Below, one piece after another: positions 1 through 6,041 of a stretch of DNA of 9,620 nucleotides. The translations under genes and the position numbers were made by a program. The stretch is from assembly GCA_020851395.1 (NCBI GenBank), contig JADZCW010000108.1, forward strand, positions 1-9,620, written 5' to 3'. Below the pieces are notes generated by a model. It did no database searches. It saw only the letters and a list, made by a program, of their open reading frames with translations, and had not been told where the DNA came from. Every line of letters starts with the position of its first letter. Positions within the stretch are counted from its first letter, which is position 1. This stretch comes from Phycisphaeraceae bacterium. GTDB taxonomy: Bacteria; Planctomycetota; Phycisphaerae; Phycisphaerales; Phycisphaeraceae.

Positions 1-196
1 CCTCGGCCTGCGTGCGCGGCGAGTCATAGATCTTGATGATGGGCTCGATGGCCTCGCCGGTCGTGTCGACGCCGTTGAAGCCGGCGCCCTCGAACGTGCC
101 TCCGTTGATCAGGTTGTCGGACAAGGCCGCGCCAGCCGTCGCCGTCAGGCCTGTCGCCAGTGCCAGAGCCGTCAAATACCCAATAGATGCTCTCAC
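1..196 (-). CDS. Secreted protein, N-terminal part (truncated by window edge)
   Basis: The frame starts with GTG at 196 and runs out of the window at position 1, giving about 65 residues. A clear GGAGG lies 7 nt upstream (203-207 on the plus strand as CCTCC), which fixes the start. The first 24 or so residues form a signal peptide: MRASIGYLTALALATG, then a small-residue stretch TATAGA with likely cleavage near AGA-AL. The mature part opens with SDNLINGGTFEGAGFNGVD, a style common at the start of secreted beta-sandwich or PEP-CTERM proteins of planctomycetes (NLINGGTFE resembles the opening strand of carbohydrate-binding-like domains). The domain itself lies outside the window, so function cannot be given. 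A longer overlapping frame reaching 266 is out of register with this signal peptide and is rejected. Confidence 0.75.
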   Translation of the reverse strand, partial: MRASIGYLTALALATGLTATAGAALSDNLINGGTFEGAGFNGVDTTGEAIEPIIKIYDSPRTQAE

Positions 197-290
197 GGTC
201 AACCTCCAGTGCAGAAAATGCGGTTAGTGAATCGCCCCGGTGATCCCAGGTGCTAGGGAAAACCACGACTGCAATCGCACAAGTTTGGGA

Positions 291-319
291 ATAATACCTC
301 CACGATCATTCCGAAGCAA
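291..319 (-). promoter_or_regulatory. Candidate sigma70-type promoter for the secreted-protein gene
   Basis: On the minus strand there is TTGCTT (plus-strand 314-319), a 17-bp spacer, and TATTAT (plus-strand 291-296), which matches five of six bases of the -10 consensus. Transcription would start near 284 and leave a leader of about 87 nt before the GTG at 196. Seen in sequence only; no expression evidence. Confidence 0.4.
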
Positions 320-520
320 TAAAAGTGGGTTGTGGAACGAACAAGGCGCAAGGGACCTTATTTCATAGGTCATCGCGACGCCATTGTTTATGTCAAGCTA
401 TGGTTCAAAAACAACTTAGGATCATCAAGACGTCCAGAAACGCAGGGGCTATCTCCGCTGGCGAGTCCGGTTTCACGTCAATCTGGCAAAAAAATGCCGT
501 TGCGCAATCATGCCAGCTTG

Positions 521-548
521 TTGCCCTTGAGTCGCCTGCCGTTAAGAT
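521..548 (+). promoter_or_regulatory. Weak candidate promoter for the 590-3668 cluster
   Basis: TTGCCC at 521-526, a 16-bp spacer and TAAGAT at 543-548 give four matches of six to each sigma70 box. Transcription would begin near 555, leaving a leader of about 35 nt. The match is modest, so this is only the best candidate seen. Confidence 0.22.
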
Positions 549-570
549 GGCGAGCCTTAATAAAATCCAA

Positions 571-588
571 TTTGTAAGGATTTACGAA
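571..588. promoter_or_regulatory. 18-bp imperfect palindrome over the ribosome binding site
   Basis: TTTGTAAGGATTTACGAA has arms TTyGTAA and TTACrAA around a 4-bp centre; one base pair per arm is mismatched. It contains the AAGGA (576-580) that serves as the Shine-Dalgarno sequence 9 nt before the ATG at 590. It could be an operator for a dimeric repressor, or a small RNA hairpin that hides the ribosome binding site. Palindrome seen directly; role inferred. Confidence 0.3.
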
Positions 589-589
589 C

Positions 590-1927
590 ATGCCTGAGAA
601 CCGATTTCGCCACCGGATCACCTGTGGCTGGCTGCGCGACTGTGCCAGCGAGCCGACGCCGACGAGTCCTTGGCCGAGCCTGCTCTGGGACGAGCAGATG
701 ATGAAGGACCAGGTCCGCATGCTCGACGCCCAGAAAGAGACGGGCGTCGAGGTCAACTCGGTCTGGGGGCTGTTCGTCGGGCGGGAGTGGCCGAGCGATC
801 TGGCCAACACGATCGACGCCGGGCGGGCGGAGCAGGTTCGGTGGTTCACCGACGAGGCGCACAAGCGAGGTCTGAAGGTCGTGCTGGGGATGGGGATCTA
901 CTCGTGGGGGTTTGACCGGATCATCCGCGAGCACCCCGAGGTCACCGCCCCGGACAACGCCAACGCCAAGGAGCACGTGATGTGCCCCTTCCAGCCGGCG
1001 GCGTGGGAGTGGCAGAGGCACGTGCTGGACTACGTGATGGACCCCAAGTGGGGGCTTGACGGCTTGTCGATGCAGTCGGCGGACCAGGGGCGGTGCAAAT
1101 GCCCCAGTTGCGCGAAACGGTCCAACGCTGAGCACCACGCCGACATCCTGATGCGCAGCGCTGAATACGTCCGCAAAAACAGGCCGAACTGGATCATCGG
1201 CACCGCCTGCTGGGGGCTGCGCGTCGACGAGCCCGAGGAGATGGCGCACATCATCCGGATGTCCGGCTCGTTCGACTACCTCTTGGAAGTCAGCGAGTTG
1301 TCAGCCCGCAAGGGGGTGCGGGCGGAACTGGTCAAGAAGCTCCAGTGCCCGTTCGGGTCGGTGGGGGGCGCATTCGTCGAGCCGCCGCAGCACTACCACC
1401 GGCTGCGCTGGTTCGTGCCGCTGGGACATGGCGCGGCCGAGGCGATCGCGGCGGTCTACCGCGACGGCGGGCGGGCGAACGAGATCTACTACCGGCCGCT
1501 CTACAACCCGGTGGAGGAGGTCTCCTGGCGGGCCGGGGCGTACGTGCTCAGCGAGCCGGTGCTGACGCCGCGCGAGGCGGTCAGGCGGGCCGTCGGGGCG
1601 GTCTACGGCTCGACGGGGCAGGACCTGGACGTGCTGACGGACTGGATGATCCGCGGCGAGAAGGCCTACCTCAGCCGCAGCACGTTCAAGATCGGCGACG
1701 GGCCGTTGTCGCTCGAGTTCCTGGTCTGGGACAAGAACCCGTCGGTGGGCAGCCCACCGATCTACCTGCGCGACCGCATGACGCCTGAGCAGCGCAAGGA
1801 CTACGGCGTCGAGCTGCGGCAGCTCCGGGGCGAGCTGGCGGCGATGAAGGTGCCCAACGAGACGGCCAAGGACCTGACGCTTAAGTCCATCGACGGGGCG
1901 TTGGCGGATCTGATGGCGCTACTGTAG
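590..1927 (+). CDS. Cytoplasmic TIM-barrel glycosidase-like protein, unknown substrate
   Basis: A 445-residue protein with no signal peptide or membrane segment, so probably cytoplasmic. The layout looks like a (beta/alpha)8 barrel of the glycoside hydrolase type: strand-helix units such as GVEVNSVWGLFVGREW (52-67), HKRGLKVVLGMGIYSWG (91-107) and KWGLDGLSMQSADQG (153-167), followed by a cysteine motif C169-x-C171-xx-C174. A similar CxCxxC segment just after a barrel strand is familiar from GH20-like and DUF4838-type proteins, where it may bind a metal or stabilise a loop. Then comes NRPNWIIGTACWG (197-209) and an alpha-helical C-terminal part (after about 325). No exact family was recognised and no catalytic acid pair can be assigned. 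AAGGA lies 9 nt before the ATG. It is the first gene of a probable three-gene transcript, 44 bp from the next. Confidence 0.8.
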   Translation: MPENRFRHRITCGWLRDCASEPTPTSPWPSLLWDEQMMKDQVRMLDAQKETGVEVNSVWGLFVGREWPSDLANTIDAGRAEQVRWFTDEAHKRGLKVVLGMGIYSWGFDRIIREHPEVTAPDNANAKEHVMCPFQPAAWEWQRHVLDYVMDPKWGLDGLSMQSADQGRCKCPSCAKRSNAEHHADILMRSAEYVRKNRPNWIIGTACWGLRVDEPEEMAHIIRMSGSFDYLLEVSELSARKGVRAELVKKLQCPFGSVGGAFVEPPQHYHRLRWFVPLGHGAAEAIAAVYRDGGRANEIYYRPLYNPVEEVSWRAGAYVLSEPVLTPREAVRRAVGAVYGSTGQDLDVLTDWMIRGEKAYLSRSTFKIGDGPLSLEFLVWDKNPSVGSPPIYLRDRMTPEQRKDYGVELRQLRGELAAMKVPNETAKDLTLKSIDGALADLMALL

Positions 1928-1971
1928 CCTGCCCCCGCGGAAGAGCACCACTTTTTCTGGAGACAAGGCCG

Positions 1972-2919
1972 ATGGGCCTGACGCTCGAGAGCTTTGACAC
2001 GCGCTACCTTGACGGGATGACCGGGCTGTACAACCGGGCGGCTGCGGGCAACGCGCACATCGTGCCGCTGACGCCGGAGCTGTTCGTCGAGCTGGTCTGC
2101 CGCAAGAGCTACTTCGATCCGGCGACGCTGCTGGCGGCGGTCGACGGGGGCCAGGTCGTCGGGTGGGTGCACTGGACGGTCACGGGGCCGACCGAGCACT
2201 GGTACAACCGGTCGCGGCGGTACGCGCGGATCAGCATGGTCATGGTGGAGCCGGGGCGGCTGGACGCGGGGGTGCTGCTGGTGGAGAAAGCGACGGCGGC
2301 GCTGCGGGGGCAGGGGCACGAGCGCCTGCTGGGGATGCACTGCGACGGGGGGTACCCGTTCTATCGCGGGCTGTTCGACGGGGGGGAGCCGATGGCGCCG
2401 GTGGAATTCATCGCCAGCCACATGGCGTTGGGGTATCACGGGTACAAGGTCGAGGGTGAGTCGGTCTTCAAGGTCGCGCGGATGAGCCGGAGGCCGGCGG
2501 TGGTCGAGGCCAAGATCGCGATGGAATACAGGGACGTGCCGCTGGCGGAGCTGCCGGGGCAGAGCGAGTTGGGCAACGAGTCGTGGGCGGGGTTTGAGCC
2601 GCGCGTCATCCGGGCGTTCGCCGAGGGGCAGGACGTCGGGGCGATCGGTTACGTGATGCAGCCGCAACTCGCGGCGAGGCTGGGGCATCCGGCGGCGAAC
2701 ATCTTCATGTTGGGGGTCACGCCGACGTTCCAGCGCAAGGGGATCGCGGCGGCGCTGGTGTCGCGGATGCTGATCGCCAGCTGGGAGCGCGGGGCGAGGG
2801 AGGCGTCGGTGGGCTCGGACATTTACAATCCCGCGCCGCATCAGACGTATGCGAAGCTGGGGTTTGAGCCGCACGGGCTGAGCATCGGACGGCTCCTGAA
2901 CGCGCCGGCGAGTCAGTGA
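1972..2919 (+). CDS. GNAT-family N-acetyltransferase with two GNAT domains
   Basis: A 315-residue protein, about twice a single GNAT domain. The C-terminal half carries the acetyl-CoA signature: LGVTPTFQRKGIAAAL (247-262), with the Q/RxxGxA pyrophosphate loop at QRKGIA (254-259), then motif B at NPAPHQTYAKLGFEPHG (286-302). The N-terminal half has GNAT-like topology (AAVDGGQVVGWVHW, 55-68; RISMVMVEPGRLDAGVLLVE, 86-105; ALGYHGYKVEGE, 152-163) but no RxxGxG loop, so it is probably a degenerate, structural copy. Such a pairing is common in GNAT proteins. The acceptor is unknown; amino sugars, polyamines and antibiotics are all possible. GGAG sits 9 nt before the ATG. It lies 44 bp after the glycosidase-like gene and 14 bp before the ASRT-like gene, which suggests co-expression. 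Confidence 0.82.
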   Translation: MGLTLESFDTRYLDGMTGLYNRAAAGNAHIVPLTPELFVELVCRKSYFDPATLLAAVDGGQVVGWVHWTVTGPTEHWYNRSRRYARISMVMVEPGRLDAGVLLVEKATAALRGQGHERLLGMHCDGGYPFYRGLFDGGEPMAPVEFIASHMALGYHGYKVEGESVFKVARMSRRPAVVEAKIAMEYRDVPLAELPGQSELGNESWAGFEPRVIRAFAEGQDVGAIGYVMQPQLAARLGHPAANIFMLGVTPTFQRKGIAAALVSRMLIASWERGAREASVGSDIYNPAPHQTYAKLGFEPHGLSIGRLLNAPASQ

Positions 2920-2933
2920 CCCAGGGACACACG

Positions 2934-3668
2934 ATGGTTTACGAGAGTTACATCGCCAACGGCCTCTGCCGCCAGCCGACGGAGGAAGACGCCCGGCGGG
3001 GGTACAGCGAGTTCCGGTTCTTCAACCCGTCGGACCGGGCGGCGAGGATCGAGCTGCGCGTCTACTACCCGGACCGGCCGCCGTGTGATCTGCCGGCGTG
3101 GGAGCTGGAGGCGTGGGGCAACCGGTACGTGGCGTTTCCGGAGCATTACGCCGAGGCGACGACGGACGTCGGGCCGTGGGGGATGCGGGTGCGTTCGAGC
3201 GAGCGGGTGATGGTCGACCACATCCTGATCGCGGGGATGGCGGGCCGGGCAGAGAACCTGCGGTTCGCCGGCGGGGTCAGCGATGTGCTGGCCAAGGAGG
3301 GGTTGTCGCGGCGGTGGGTGTTCGGTGACGGGCTGAAGCTCGAGTTCGATCCGGCGAAGGCCCCCCTGCCGTTCAATGAGTTCGAGTGGTTCCACCTGCT
3401 CAACCCGGGGGCGTCCGAGGCGACGGTGACGATGACGTGCGTGTACGACGCGACGACGCGCGACACGTTCGAGCTGGCCGTGCCGGCCGAGCGGGTGCTG
3501 ATGTTCGACAACCGGGAGATGGCGCGCAAGAACCTCGGGCACGGCGTGCTCTTTGAGAGCACGTCGCCGGTGGTGATCGAGAGCACGCGATTGATTTATG
3601 GGCTGCAGGGCGTGGAGGAATGGGGGGCGCAGATCCACACGCCGCGTCCCGGGGCGGCGGGGTGGTGA
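2934..3668 (+). CDS. Tandem ASRT-like (sensory rhodopsin transducer family) domain protein
   Basis: 244 residues, soluble, with no signal peptide. By eye it divides into two copies of the fold of the Anabaena sensory rhodopsin transducer. Copy 1 (about 24-100) has FRFFNPSDRAARIELRVYY, a D-R-P-P turn, a W-x-N-R-Y-V-x-F strand, and VRSSERVMVDHILIAG. Copy 2 (about 147-224) has FHLLNPGASEATVTMTCVY, LAVPAERVLMFDN, and ESTSPVVIESTRLIYG. Both repeat the family layout: an N-rich opening strand, a VPA-x-R-type strand, then an S-x-x-P/V-V-V strand ending near H/S-T-R-L. The family has been proposed to bind small molecules, probably sugars; no rhodopsin gene is present here, so a phototransducer role is unlikely. 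The ATG at 2934, with AGGGA 6 nt upstream, is chosen over a GTG at 2916 that overlaps the previous stop codon. Homology is pattern-based and unverified. Confidence 0.68.
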   Translation: MVYESYIANGLCRQPTEEDARRGYSEFRFFNPSDRAARIELRVYYPDRPPCDLPAWELEAWGNRYVAFPEHYAEATTDVGPWGMRVRSSERVMVDHILIAGMAGRAENLRFAGGVSDVLAKEGLSRRWVFGDGLKLEFDPAKAPLPFNEFEWFHLLNPGASEATVTMTCVYDATTRDTFELAVPAERVLMFDNREMARKNLGHGVLFESTSPVVIESTRLIYGLQGVEEWGAQIHTPRPGAAGW

Positions 3669-3710
3669 TCGCGCAGGGGAGAGCGCGTCGGATCGCGAGC
3701 GGATGAACGT

Positions 3711-3980
3711 CTACAATTGCCGCCAGTGCCATCGCGAGCGGCGAAGGCCGACGGTGGCCGCGATCAGCAGGAGCAGGACGGCTCCGGATTCGGGGTAGTG
3801 GTTCCGGTCGGCGGACGAGTCACGCACGGCTGACGAGGTCTCGGCCGCGGCGGACTGGGCCAAAACATAGCTGGTCGGGCGCTCGCGCCCATCCGCCTGT
3901 CCAGCCCCTGCCCGGCCGACAGCGACAGCGAGCATCGCCGTCGCGATCGCGATCCAGGCCGCACGTCTGGCCGTCGACAT
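3711..3980 (-). CDS. Small secreted PEP-CTERM-like protein
   Basis: 89 residues. The N-terminus MSTARRAAWIAIATAMLAVAVGRAGAG is a typical Sec signal peptide with likely cleavage near AGA-GQ. After a short polar, Ser/Ala/Arg-rich middle comes YPESGAVLLLLIAATVGLRRSR: a P-E-S motif, a transmembrane stretch and a basic tail. That is the tripartite layout of PEP-CTERM sorting signals cut by exosortase, though the third residue is S rather than the usual P. The mature part between the two signals is only about 35 residues, too short for an enzyme domain. The frame is open upstream to 4112, but the ATG at 3980 is preceded by a GGAGAGAGGGG purine run and begins the signal peptide. It is convergent with the ASRT-like gene, 42 bp apart. 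Its function is unknown. Confidence 0.6.
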   Translation of the reverse strand: MSTARRAAWIAIATAMLAVAVGRAGAGQADGRERPTSYVLAQSAAAETSSAVRDSSADRNHYPESGAVLLLLIAATVGLRRSRWHWRQL

Positions 3981-4068
3981 GTCCGACCCCTCTCTCCCGT
4001 CAGCGTGTCCCAGCTCCGCCCCGACCCTCCGATCCCAATACCCCGACCCGGCTTGGCAGCGAATACAA

Positions 4069-4114
4069 TACGTGGCTGATTCGAACATACCGCTGATTCG
4101 TACGTGGACCACGT
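4069..4114. repeat. Short direct repeats followed by a 13-bp palindrome
   Basis: GCTGATTCG occurs at 4075-4083 and 4092-4100, and TACGTGG at 4069-4075 and 4101-4107. The second TACGTGG runs into ACGTGG-A-CCACGT (4102-4114), a perfect odd palindrome followed by CTTTTT. The block lies 90-130 bp upstream of the small PEP-CTERM-like gene. It could hold regulator sites for that gene. As RNA on the plus strand it could form a 5-bp stem with a U-tract, a weak terminator. Nothing decides between these. Confidence 0.3.
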
Positions 4115-4150
4115 CTTTTTCGCGAAATGGCTGATGCTTGAGGTGAAGCT

Positions 4151-4170
4151 GAAAGAGGGATTCTCAATCC
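4151..4170 (-). terminator. Weak hairpin downstream of miaB
   Basis: On the minus strand GGATT-GAG-AATCC (plus-strand 4158-4170) forms a 5-bp stem, followed by CTCTTTC. It lies about 65 bp past the miaB stop. The stem is short and the pyrimidine tract is interrupted, so this is a marginal terminator candidate. Confidence 0.22.
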
Positions 4171-4235
4171 TGCTTAGACAGGGTGGCCACGAGGCGTGAT
4201 CGTTTCGGAATGGGTTGGCGTGGGCAGGTGGGGGG

Positions 4236-5849
4236 TCAGCGGGCGGCCGGGGCCGCCGGGGCTTCCGGGACTTCCGGGACTTGCTGGACTTCCGGGGGGG
4301 GCTGGTCAGCCAGGCGTCCGAAGAGGGTCAGGGGGGCGGCGGAGTCGATGGTGACGTCGACGATCCGGCCGACGAGCGAGGCGTCGGCGTCGAACATAAC
4401 GATCAGGTCGCCGTCGGTCCGGCCGCAGAGCTGGGTGACGGGCTTCTCCCAACCCAGCAGGACGGTCGAGCCGGCGGCGAGCTTCTGGGCCTTGCGGGCC
4501 TTGTGGCTGATGGACTCAACGAAGACGCGGACGGTCCGGCCGACGTAGGAGGCATGCAGGTCGGCGCTGATCCTGGACTGGATGGCGAGCAGTTCGTTGT
4601 TGCGCCGGCGCTTGACCTCGACGGGGACGTCGTCGGGAAGCTTGTCGAACGCGGCGGTGCCGGGACGCGGGGAGTACTTGAAGACGAAGCAGTTCTTCCA
4701 CTTGGCCTGGCGCATCAGGTCGCAGGTGAGCTGATGGTCCTGGTCGGTCTCGGTGGGGAAGCCGCAGATCACGTCACTGGCGAGGGTGGCTCCCGGAAGT
4801 TTCCGCGAAATGCGTTCGAGGAGTTCGCGGTATTCGCTGACGGTGTAGCCGCGGTTCATCAGGCGGAGCAGGCGGTCGGAGCCGGACTGGACGGGCAGGT
4901 GAAGGTAGCGGCAGATGCGCGGCTTGGCGGCCATGACGTCCAGCACGTCGTCGCCGAAATCGCGGGGGAAACTGGTGACGAAGCGCAGGCGCAGGAGGCC
5001 CGGGACCTGGTCGTGGATGCGGGCGAGCAGGTCGGCGAAGGTGGTGACGCGCTCCGTTTTCGCCCAGTGGGCCACCCTTGCGGGGGCGCCGCCGATCTGG
5101 GGCTGCTGGAGGCCGGCGAGGGTGACGGCGGCGCCGTGGTGGTAGTGGTAGTGGTTGACGGTCTGGCCGAGGAGGGTGATCTCCAGCACGCCGGCGTCGA
5201 CGAGCTTGCGGCACTCCTCGACGATGTGGTCGGGGGGACGATGCACCTCGGCGCCGCGGGTCATGGGGACGACGCAGTAGGTGCAGAATTTGTTGCAGCC
5301 GCGGGTGATGCGGACGTAGGCCGAGCCGCGGTGCTCGTCGGGGTCGAAGGATCGGGAGAGGTCGAGGAGCTCGAGCTTGTCCTCGGCGGCGGCGAGGGTG
5401 GACGAGCGGCGGTGGGTGTCGCCGCCGAGGGCGGCGCGGTCGGCGGGGAGCGTGGTCTTGACGGCGTTCTCGATGAGCATGGGGACCTTGTCGAGTTCGC
5501 CGGGGCCGCAGAGGAGGTCGACCTGAGGGTATTTTTTGAAGATGGCCTGGGCCTCGCGTTCGGCGAGACAGCCCAGGACACCCAGGACGACGCCGGGGCG
5601 CTCGCGCTTGAGGACGCCGACCTCGCCGATGCGGCTCCAGACCTTCTGCTCGGCGTGCTCGCGGACGGAGCAGGTGTTGTAGAGGACGACGTCGGCGAGC
5701 CGCCAGTCGTCGACGAAGCGGTAGCCCAGGGCGCGGAGCTGGCTGCGGACGAGGTCGGAGTCGAGCTCGTTCATCTGGCAGCCGAAGGTCTCGAGGAAGA
5801 TGCCCCCCCGGAAGTGAGCAGGCGGCGTTGTGGCGGGCGTGTCGGGCAT
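4236..5849 (-). CDS. miaB: tRNA-2-methylthio-N6-dimethylallyladenosine synthase MiaB
   Basis: A radical-SAM methylthiotransferase that adds a methylthio group to i6A37 of tRNAs reading UNN codons. The 537 residues show the three-part family layout. The N-terminal UPF0004 domain has cluster cysteines C24 (TFGCQMN), C60 (NTCSVR) and C94 (GCLAE). The radical-SAM core has C185-xxx-C189-xx-C192 (GCNKFCTYC) followed by VPMTRG. A C-terminal TRAM-like domain lies near 430-515. FGCQMN and the PMTRGAE stretch point to MiaB rather than RimO or MtaB. It is longer than the usual 430-480 residues because of an insert at about 237-269 after LLGQTVNHY and a Pro/Glu/Ala tail after about 515. The ATG at 5849 is chosen because homology begins just after it; the open frame beyond runs through hairpin repeats. 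GGAA lies about 5 nt upstream, a weak site. It is followed by 255 bp without a gene. Confidence 0.93.
   Translation of the reverse strand: MPDTPATTPPAHFRGGIFLETFGCQMNELDSDLVRSQLRALGYRFVDDWRLADVVLYNTCSVREHAEQKVWSRIGEVGVLKRERPGVVLGVLGCLAEREAQAIFKKYPQVDLLCGPGELDKVPMLIENAVKTTLPADRAALGGDTHRRSSTLAAAEDKLELLDLSRSFDPDEHRGSAYVRITRGCNKFCTYCVVPMTRGAEVHRPPDHIVEECRKLVDAGVLEITLLGQTVNHYHYHHGAAVTLAGLQQPQIGGAPARVAHWAKTERVTTFADLLARIHDQVPGLLRLRFVTSFPRDFGDDVLDVMAAKPRICRYLHLPVQSGSDRLLRLMNRGYTVSEYRELLERISRKLPGATLASDVICGFPTETDQDHQLTCDLMRQAKWKNCFVFKYSPRPGTAAFDKLPDDVPVEVKRRRNNELLAIQSRISADLHASYVGRTVRVFVESISHKARKAQKLAAGSTVLLGWEKPVTQLCGRTDGDLIVMFDADASLVGRIVDVTIDSAAPLTLFGRLADQPPPEVQQVPEVPEAPAAPAAR
4242..4297 (-). repeat. 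9-bp minisatellite encoding the MiaB tail
   Basis: Units of CTTCCGGGA or close variants occupy 4262-4270, 4271-4279, 4280-4288 (CTTGCTGGA) and 4289-4297 on the plus strand, with more diverged GCCGGGGCC-like units before them. On the coding strand they encode a tripeptide series PEV-QQV-PEV-PEA-PAA-PAA. The unit keeps the reading frame, so length changes alter only tail length. The tail lies after the TRAM domain and is probably disordered. Confidence 0.6.
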
Positions 5850-5872
5850 GGGGTTTCCGGTCGTGCCTGAGT

Positions 5873-5895
5873 ACCCCCCGGCGGAGCCGGGGGGT
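5873..5895. repeat. Perfect 10-bp GC hairpin
   Basis: ACCCCCCGGC (5873-5882), loop GGA, GCCGGGGGGT (5886-5895) form a perfect inverted repeat. It lies 24 bp upstream of the miaB start. It has no following T-tract, so it is not a standard terminator. Hairpins of this CCCCCGGC/GCCGGGGG type are often dispersed in genomes as REP-like elements; copy number here is unknown. Confidence 0.6.
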
Positions 5896-5947
5896 GAAAC
5901 TGGAGACGTCCATCTTAGGCGTTGGAGGCCGCCAAGGGTATGGCAGA

Positions 5948-6020
5948 GCCGGGCACTGTGAGCCCGGACCCCCGGAACCGGACTCGCAGAGTCCGGCTCG
6001 GACAGACGGGATACCTGTCC
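5948..6020. repeat. Cluster of three further hairpins (REP-like)
   Basis: Three inverted repeats follow each other closely. The first is CCGGGC/GCCCGG at 5949-5954 and 5962-5967 (7-nt loop). The second is CCGGACTC/GAGTCCGG at 5978-5985 and 5989-5996 (3-nt loop, perfect 8-bp stem). The third is GGACAG/CTGTCC at 6000-6005 and 6015-6020 (9-nt loop). With the hairpin at 5873 they fill most of the space between the divergent miaB and membrane-protein genes. The arrangement of close, GC-rich palindromes between genes is that of REP/BIME-type elements. A regulatory or structured-RNA role cannot be excluded. Confidence 0.5.
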
Positions 6021-6041
6021 TTTGCACCGGGGGGCGGGGGT

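Larger units (their letters stand above)
197..589. other. Divergent intergenic region, AT-richer, no gene supported
   Basis: This 393-bp stretch separates two divergent genes. Its base composition is clearly more AT-rich than the flanking coding DNA. It holds a candidate minus-strand promoter (291-319), a weak plus-strand promoter (521-548) and several inverted repeats: GACCT/AGGTC at 354-358 and 367-371, CTGGCA/TGCCAG at 483-488 and 511-516, TTAAG/CTTAA at 542-546 and 556-560, and an 18-bp imperfect palindrome at 571-588. Short open frames here of 80-118 residues have no recognisable protein character. It reads as a regulatory region. Confidence 0.5.

Noticed and set aside
484..500. Sigma54-like TGGCA...TGC element
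   Set aside because: The spacing between the GG and GC elements is 11 bp rather than the required 12, and flanking consensus bases are missing.
325..597. Short plus-strand frames in the divergent gap
   Set aside because: They have no ribosome binding site or protein-like pattern and run into the start of the real gene in another frame.
4061..4100. Sequence resembling a tRNA T-loop (GATTCGAAC)
   Set aside because: No acceptor stem, anticodon arm or D-arm can be folded around it.
4215..5870. Long plus-strand open frame of about 550 codons opposite miaB
   Set aside because: It is a high-GC antisense frame: Gly/Ala/Glu/Val-rich with no domain, while the minus strand encodes a full MiaB with all cluster cysteines.
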